Of a stretch of DNA of 64,000 nucleotides, positions 57,405-64,000 are shown one piece after another. The stretch comes from Microbulbifer sp. A4B17 (GTDB lineage Bacteria > Pseudomonadota > Gammaproteobacteria > Pseudomonadales > Cellvibrionaceae), in NCBI RefSeq assembly GCF_003076275.1, contig NZ_CP029064.1, forward strand, positions 3,110,501 through 3,174,500. The letters run 5' to 3'. The position numbers were made by a program, and so were the translations under genes. The notes under the pieces were generated by a model. That model ran no database searches. It had not been told where the DNA came from and saw only the letters and a program-made list of their open reading frames with translations. How positions within the stretch are numbered: the first letter of the stretch is position 1; every line of letters begins with the position of its first letter.

Positions 57405-57761
57405 AGCAGCACCAATCGCAGATGTTGTCAGACATTTGAATCATCACCACTGACTAAACGATTAGCACAACGCCCGGAATTAGCAACCCACAACTTTAGC
57501 TGACAAATAGGATGGGCGGGGGTTTCAACAACTAGATCAGGAGAGAGATAGATGGGAATTTCGGCAGCAGCCAGAGCAATTAGAGATTGACAACCTTAAG
57601 AGAACGCCGAAATAATCACTGGAGAAATAAATTCGAATAAACCTTATAGCCCCCAAACTTGAAACTGCAGAACACAAATATACAGCAGAGATTAGCAAGA
57701 GACTGAACTAAACGGGGGGGGCGCAAAAGCTAGCTCTATAACAAAGATGAACCGAAGTCAG
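57405..57761. other. AT-rich intergenic stretch with G8 tract
   Basis: 357 bases between two minus-strand transferase genes, no supported gene. A G8 homopolymer is at 57714-57721. On the minus strand a short hydrophobic frame can be read near 57530-57690, but it has no start or family match, so it may be a remnant or noise. Confidence 0.4.
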
Positions 57762-58874
57762 CTAGCCGTTAATAGCAGCCTGCTCCAACACCTTTAAGGT
57801 GGCTTCCGCTGCTCGATCCCAAGAAAACTCATGCGCCCTAGCACCTGCAGACTCCTGAAGGCTATGGACCAAATCCAAATCTGAATGCAGCTGATGGATA
57901 CCATCAGCCATGCTAGAAACCGAAAGAGGATCGACTAAAATAGCCCCATTTCCAGCCACCTCGCGCATAGCGCCAACATTAGAGGTCAAAACCGGAGTAT
58001 TCTGTGAAAACGCCTCAACAATAGGCAACCCAAAACCCTCGTAAATCGAGGGCATAAGCAGAGCTCTAGCATTGCGATACAAGCCACTCAACTCGTGGTC
58101 AGGCACATAACCCTGCACCTGTACCATTTCCCCTAAACTCAACCCCTCAATAATCTCACTTAATCGAGGTAACCCCCAGCCTTGCCCACCGCAAATATAA
58201 AGCGGCAATGCTTCTGGTGAAGCTGCATCCAAATAAGCTCGATATGCAGCTAACAAACGCTCCAAATTTTTACGGGGCTCTAGAGTACCCACAAAAAGGA
58301 AGTACTCTCCATCAACTCGGTCAGTGGCATCTTTTAAGAAAGGCGCTTCGGGAATAACAACAGTCTTACCCACAGATTTCGGCATTAACTCTTTCAGCTC
58401 ATCGGCAGTAAACGCAGATACCGCAATAACCGCTTGCGCCGAACTCACAGAAGGGGGCATCAACCCCCTTTCAAGGTATTTACCAAATACAGACATAGTT
58501 TCAGGAAAGCGCGCCCAAACCATGTCGTGAATCGTCACAACCCGACTTATCGAAGAAGGCATCATCAGTGGCAAATGATGCCTGGGGGACCAGAATACCT
58601 GCAAGTCATCATGCCTAGCCCAGGATGGGAAGCGGGCTTGGGCAAAAAGAGTACCCAACGATTTACGCCCAACCCTCCCTGTCCGCACGACCACATTAGC
58701 AACCTCACAGAACTTCTCAGGGAGTGGCGCATCACTATAAAGGAACCATTCATGCCCGCTTTTTACCATACGCTCAATAAGAGCTTCCGTATAACGGCCA
58801 ATTCCTGTAGTGACAACTGACAATGGCCTGGCATCAACACCAATCCTAAGCACAGGAGCTCCGATCAGAGTCAA
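57762..58874 (-). CDS. Family-4 glycosyltransferase (GT-B)
   Basis: 370 residues, two Rossmann-like halves. N-terminal GIGRYTEALIERM, C-terminal GTLEPRKNLERLLAAY and YEGFGLPIVEAFSQNTPVLTSNVGAMREVAGNGAILVDP-type E-x7-E nucleotide-sugar site (about 270-310, seen in parts). Retaining mannosyl- or related transferase by family. Overlaps the upstream GT4 gene by 29 bases, so the two are probably co-translated. Confidence 0.9.
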   Translation of the reverse strand: MTLIGAPVLRIGVDARPLSVVTTGIGRYTEALIERMVKSGHEWFLYSDAPLPEKFCEVANVVVRTGRVGRKSLGTLFAQARFPSWARHDDLQVFWSPRHHLPLMMPSSISRVVTIHDMVWARFPETMSVFGKYLERGLMPPSVSSAQAVIAVSAFTADELKELMPKSVGKTVVIPEAPFLKDATDRVDGEYFLFVGTLEPRKNLERLLAAYRAYLDAASPEALPLYICGGQGWGLPRLSEIIEGLSLGEMVQVQGYVPDHELSGLYRNARALLMPSIYEGFGLPIVEAFSQNTPVLTSNVGAMREVAGNGAILVDPLSVSSMADGIHQLHSDLDLVHSLQESAGARAHEFSWDRAAEATLKVLEQAAING

Positions 58875-59988
58875 TCACTTCACCGCCAACGCCACAACCT
58901 AGAACCTCCCGATAAAGCTCTTGATATGATGTTCGCATCTTCTCGCCCGTGAATAGAGCTTCATAACGCTGGCGGGCTGCAGACCCCATTATCTTGGCTT
59001 TTTCAGGGTTAGAATTGAGATCATTCATGGCATCCCGGAGCGCAACGCTATCCCCTGAAGGTACCACATGACCGGTTACCCCATCTTCGTTCACAAAGCT
59101 GGTGCCCGTCCCTATCTCACAACTTATCAGCGGCTTGCCCGCCATAAGCCCCTCAACCAAGGTGACTCCAAAGGCTTCAGAGCGCAGGTGGGAAGGAAAA
59201 ACTACAGCACCACAAAGTCGATACAATGCAGCTTTCTCCTCATCAGACACAAACCCCAGGAACTCCACATTCTCTAGCCCCAATTCAGAGACAAGAGAGC
59301 GCATACGCCCCTCTTCCGGCCCAGCCCCGGCAATTAGAATGCGACAGCCCGCTCCCTCAGCAGCACGAATCAGGTATTCAAGGCCTTTGTAGTAACGAAG
59401 AACACCAACAAAAAGCATAAAGCCCTGGCCATAGGTGCCCTCAATACGCTTCAAGTCGTCTTCACGCGGGAGCGGCAAGGTATCCTCATCAACCCCCAAG
59501 GGAATCACAGAGACCTTATGCTTCCAGCGCTGCAAAACAGGGCTTGTTGCCACATACTGCTCAGAAGTAGCGACGATACGATCCGCTTTGGCAAAAAAAC
59601 GATTCATAAGAGGGGTATAAAGCTTCAGGAGCCACCTCTGCCTCACCACATCAGAATGGTAAGTCACAACCAATGGGCGCCGCTTGCCTGCGAACAGGTA
59701 GGCAAGATCGCCAAAAGGCCAAGGAAAATGCAAGTGCAACACTTTCGCCTTACTGCGCCATACATCCAGTAACAAACCGGGTCCAAAACACATGGACTTA
59801 AAAGAAAACCATCGGCGACTTGTTCGAACTTGCAGGCCCGACTCAATCTCATAGGAGCCAGGCCTGGAAGAGAGTGCTAACACCTCTCCTCCCGATCGGG
59901 CCATCTGAAATATGGCCTGTTCCAGCCCTCCGTGAGTTTCAGGAAGGAACGTCCTATAACAATGAGCTGCGGTTACTTTTTGTACCAA
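58846..59988 (-). CDS. Family-4 glycosyltransferase (GT-B)
   Basis: 380 residues. YRTFLPETHGGLEQAIFQM at the N terminus (acceptor side), FVGVLRYYKGLEYLIRAAEG and the E-x7-E-type SEAFGVTLVEGLMAGKPLIS (about 265-285). It is the first gene of the minus-strand transferase pair, divergent from the exporter genes. Donor probably GDP- or UDP-sugar; not resolvable. Confidence 0.9.
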   Translation of the reverse strand: MVQKVTAAHCYRTFLPETHGGLEQAIFQMARSGGEVLALSSRPGSYEIESGLQVRTSRRWFSFKSMCFGPGLLLDVWRSKAKVLHLHFPWPFGDLAYLFAGKRRPLVVTYHSDVVRQRWLLKLYTPLMNRFFAKADRIVATSEQYVATSPVLQRWKHKVSVIPLGVDEDTLPLPREDDLKRIEGTYGQGFMLFVGVLRYYKGLEYLIRAAEGAGCRILIAGAGPEEGRMRSLVSELGLENVEFLGFVSDEEKAALYRLCGAVVFPSHLRSEAFGVTLVEGLMAGKPLISCEIGTGTSFVNEDGVTGHVVPSGDSVALRDAMNDLNSNPEKAKIMGSAARQRYEALFTGEKMRTSYQELYREVLGCGVGGEVIDSDRSSCA

Positions 59989-60118
59989 AATATGCGGCCT
60001 TTACAAATTTAACGTACTAGTTTACAGCATGTAAGCTGTTGTTTCTAAAGCTTTTCCTGTATATTTGGCGCTGTTGTGCCTTTATAATGCCACCTCTATT
60101 TGTAACCGTAACACCTGG

Positions 60119-60886
60119 ATGCTTAAGAATCACTTCAATATTGTTTGGCTCAGGGGCGTAAACGCCTTAAAAGCAGACATGGAAAATACCTACCTGGGGA
60201 CTGTCTGGTGGGTAATGGAACCGCTTCTTCTCACAGGGCTCCTCTATTTCGCATTCGCATCTGGATTCCGTGGCAACCAAGCTGGGGCAGAATTCTTAGC
60301 ATTCTTACTATGTGGCATGCTCCCATTTAAGTGGTTTGCATCATCCATAAGCAATAGCGCCGAATCGATAGTCAACAACAAAGGGATACTTGGCCAGTTC
60401 TACCTGCCCAAGTGGATATTTGCCTGCTCAATCAATCTATCGATGCTCTTGAGGTTTATATGCGTCCTACCAATACTTTTTGGTGCGCTATGGCTCTCAG
60501 GATTTGCTCCGACAGCAGCATGGATCGGGCTTATCCCTGTTATTTTTTCACAGCTCATCATCAATTTGGGCTTGAGCCTGCTAGCTGCAGCAACAATCCC
60601 GTTGATACCCGACCTACGACACCTTGTACCTTTATGCGTGACCGGAGTGCTTTTCACCTCTGGCATTTTCTTTGATATCAGTAGCCGCCCATCAGAAGTT
60701 CAGGAGCTACTTCTACTCAACCCTTATGCTGAAATTTTTGATAGTTACAGAAAGGTCCTTTTAGAAAATCAAATACCTGAAATTGGAGATCTAGCCTACC
60801 CATTTATCATTGGTGCTATATCGCTTTTCTCTTCATTGGTATTGATTAAGATACTTGATAGAACTTATCCAAGAGTACTGCTATGA
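60119..60886 (+). CDS. ABC-2 type polysaccharide exporter permease (Wzm/KpsM type)
   Basis: About 255 residues. Six hydrophobic segments; ADMENTYLGTVWWVMEPLLL is the typical start of O-antigen/capsule permeases. The frame is open 18 codons upstream, but the ATG at 60119 gives MLKNHFNIVWLRG, a normal cytoplasmic start. Its stop overlaps the ATPase start by four bases (ATGA). Exports lipid-linked glycan across the inner membrane. Confidence 0.9.
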   Translation: MLKNHFNIVWLRGVNALKADMENTYLGTVWWVMEPLLLTGLLYFAFASGFRGNQAGAEFLAFLLCGMLPFKWFASSISNSAESIVNNKGILGQFYLPKWIFACSINLSMLLRFICVLPILFGALWLSGFAPTAAWIGLIPVIFSQLIINLGLSLLAAATIPLIPDLRHLVPLCVTGVLFTSGIFFDISSRPSEVQELLLLNPYAEIFDSYRKVLLENQIPEIGDLAYPFIIGAISLFSSLVLIKILDRTYPRVLL

Positions 60887-61569
60887 GTTCGCCAATATTA
60901 ACATTCTCGAAAGTGGGGCTTGCCTACCGTGGAAAGTTGAGTTTATTCACAAAGCAGAATTGGGTACTAAAGGATATCTCCTTTGAGCTTCTCACAGGCG
61001 AAACACTTGGTATTGTCGGACGAAACGGTGCCGGCAAATCAAGCTTGCTTAAATTGCTCGCAGATATTATTGCTCCAAATACAGGAAAAATTCACAGGCA
61101 ACCCCGAGTTAAATCACAGCTGCTATCACTTGGGTTGGGCTTCAATAAAAACTTGAGCGGTATTGATAATGCCCTTATGGCTCTGGTAACTCAGGGCAGC
61201 GGCATCCGACATGCTAAAGCTATGATCCCCGTTATCACAGAGTTTTCAGGCCTTGGCGACATAATTAAAGAACCAGTCGGCACTTTCTCTGCAGGACAAA
61301 AAGCTCGTCTCGGCTTCGCCACGGCAATTCATGCAACGCCTGATGTACTGCTACTAGACGAGATCCTCGGAGTCGGTGACAGGGAGTTTAAGCAGAAATC
61401 TGCAAAGGCTCTAAAGAACAAGGTGCAATCTAACCAAACTGTAGTTTTAGTGTCTCACTCCATCCAAACACTAAGGAAGTTATGTGACAGGGTCTTATGG
61501 ATAGAGAGCGGAACAGTTAAGTCGATTGGTGAGGCGCAAGAAGTCTTAAGCATGTATGAGGCCGGGTAA
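60883..61569 (+). CDS. ABC exporter ATPase (Wzt/KpsT type, without carbohydrate-binding domain)
   Basis: 228 residues. Walker A GRNGAGKSSLLKLL, signature FSAGQKARLGFA, Walker B LLLDEILGVGD. It lacks the C-terminal carbohydrate-binding domain of Wzt proteins that cap O-antigens; the length matches KpsT/RfbE-type ATPases. It is paired with the preceding permease. Confidence 0.92.
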   Translation: MSSPILTFSKVGLAYRGKLSLFTKQNWVLKDISFELLTGETLGIVGRNGAGKSSLLKLLADIIAPNTGKIHRQPRVKSQLLSLGLGFNKNLSGIDNALMALVTQGSGIRHAKAMIPVITEFSGLGDIIKEPVGTFSAGQKARLGFATAIHATPDVLLLDEILGVGDREFKQKSAKALKNKVQSNQTVVLVSHSIQTLRKLCDRVLWIESGTVKSIGEAQEVLSMYEAG

Positions 61570-61576
61570 CACCAAC

Positions 61577-62575
61577 ATGAAAATCTACATTCATATTGGC
61601 TCAGATAAAACTGGATCAACTGCTATTCAAGCAGCCCTAAGTGAAAATCAAGCTGTACTCAGATCACAGGGGATTGAGTACCCGGTGCTCCTAAAGCAAG
61701 AAAATCATCACGAATGCCTGTTTCGAGAGATTCGATCAGGCAAAAAAGGCAAATGCTGGGCCGAACTAGAAAGAGTAATCTCCTCTCAGCCAGAGCACCT
61801 CATAATAAGCGCTGAAGCCTTATGTAGCCTAAAGGCCTCAGAGGTTGCCCTCTTCAAAAAATGGCTAAACCATTCTGATACCTATGTAATTGCATATATC
61901 CGTAGAGCCGATGAATATCTAGAGTCAGGAACCATGCAAAGACTCAAGAGTGCAAAATCATATGCAGCATTCAGGTGGCAGTATCTAGCGGCAAAATATA
62001 TTCCAACAATTTTTGACCCCTATGTTTATCATGCAGCTTTTAAAACACTTTTTATCAAGCGCTGGAAAAAAGAGTATCCCAACAACATCATCGTACGCCC
62101 ATATGATAAAAGCCAGTGGGATAGCCAGAATCTAATCCTCGACTTTTTTAGCAGCTTAGGCCTAACTAAGACTCAAAACTCTATCCGAGCCAGTAAAATC
62201 ACTCGCAATGTCACCCCAAGCATTGCAGGCATCTATGCTACTTCAATTCTGACACGAAACAAGTTTTTCGGACTTCGCTACCAACTCTCTCAGCGTCTTG
62301 CAGAGGCCCCTCAACATCAAAAGAAAGGTGCGTTTTTAAGCTGGAATAAGCGAGCATCTGCTCGCCTAATATCCCGAGTGTATAACTGTTTCACAATTAG
62401 CTCCCGACAGATCACCTTCTCAAGCGAAAGAACTCCCAGATCTCTCGGATTACCGAGACTATCCGATGTGATAACCACCTCTGAAGATATTGTTGCGAAC
62501 CAATTAGCTGAAATAAATAAAAGATGCATTAACCTTAGACAAAAACTAAACAATAGCTCACCGGCACACAATTGA
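61577..62575 (+). CDS. Sulfotransferase-like protein (PAPS-type)
   Basis: 332 residues. The N-terminal IYIHIGSDKTGSTAIQAAL resembles the 5'-phosphosulfate-binding loop of PAPS-dependent sulfotransferases, and YIRRADEYLESGTMQ resembles the 3'-phosphate region. The rest is weakly conserved. Start ATG at 61577, eight bases behind the ATPase. Placement in a glycan cluster suggests sulfation of the polysaccharide, but a kinase or other P-loop role cannot be excluded. Confidence 0.6.
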   Translation: MKIYIHIGSDKTGSTAIQAALSENQAVLRSQGIEYPVLLKQENHHECLFREIRSGKKGKCWAELERVISSQPEHLIISAEALCSLKASEVALFKKWLNHSDTYVIAYIRRADEYLESGTMQRLKSAKSYAAFRWQYLAAKYIPTIFDPYVYHAAFKTLFIKRWKKEYPNNIIVRPYDKSQWDSQNLILDFFSSLGLTKTQNSIRASKITRNVTPSIAGIYATSILTRNKFFGLRYQLSQRLAEAPQHQKKGAFLSWNKRASARLISRVYNCFTISSRQITFSSERTPRSLGLPRLSDVITTSEDIVANQLAEINKRCINLRQKLNNSSPAHN

Positions 62576-62617
62576 ATTGCGCATGCAAGGTAAATTTTCA
62601 CGAAGGAGTTTACTCGT

Positions 62618-64000
<1,383 letters not shown>

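Noticed and set aside
59989..60118. JUMPstart/ops element upstream of the exporter genes
   Set aside because: No GGCGGTAG-type ops sequence is present in the divergent region.

Overview
The window looks like chromosome of a gammaproteobacterium related to Pseudomonas and the Cellvibrionales (Microbulbifer-like). From memory, the order sthA - apbE/nqrFEDCBA - gap - mfd - csiV - nagZ - psrA - lexA - topA - usp - uup - slt, then rlmKL - rmf - pyrD - gdhB - moxR/bat, follows the P. aeruginosa PA2991-PA3075 backbone, with gene losses (sulA and the fadAB-type pair are not seen) and one insertion. No tRNA, rRNA, CRISPR, IS element or prophage was recognised. The genus is an inference from gene order and composition.

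Layout. 1-3 kb: a decayed LysE-type exporter, a hotdog thioesterase and soluble transhydrogenase. 3.1-10.5 kb: the complete Na+-pumping NADH:quinone reductase operon nqrABCDEF with its maturation genes apbE and nqrM. It has a structured leader that contains a terminator, and a second terminator-like hairpin lies inside the first codons of apbE. 10.6-16 kb: long-form GAPDH and divergent mfd, then csiV. 17-31.5 kb: housekeeping and stress genes (csp, mscS-type channel, nagZ, psrA with a PsrA box, a LOG-family gene divergent from lexA with two SOS boxes, topA, usp, uup, slt).

31.5-36.8 kb is the most unusual part. A glutaredoxin and a membrane-anchored double-FHA protein are divergent from a PP2C phosphatase, a transmembrane Ser/Thr kinase with periplasmic PEGA and cysteine-less FGE/SUMF1 domains, and an RcsF-like outer-membrane lipoprotein. 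It resembles the T6SS threonine-phosphorylation pathway (PpkA, PppA, Fha, TagQ/TagR), with kinase and TagR-like domain fused and no T6SS genes nearby. It is proposed as a self-contained envelope-stress phosphosignalling system.

36.9-53.5 kb returns to the backbone: rlmKL, rmf, pyrD, the 180-kDa NAD-glutamate dehydrogenase, and a MoxR/DUF58/DUF4381/BatA/BatB/BatD operon with a Gln-rich BatB and a C10 tract in batD. From 53.53 kb to the right edge lies an AT-richer surface-polysaccharide cluster: GDP-fucose synthesis (gmd, fcl), four glycosyltransferases on the minus strand, then on the plus strand a Wzm/Wzt-type ABC exporter, a PAPS-sulfotransferase-like protein, a GlfT-like transferase and UDP-galactopyranose mutase, which the window end cuts. 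This suggests a fucose- and galactofuranose-containing, possibly sulfated, exported glycan.
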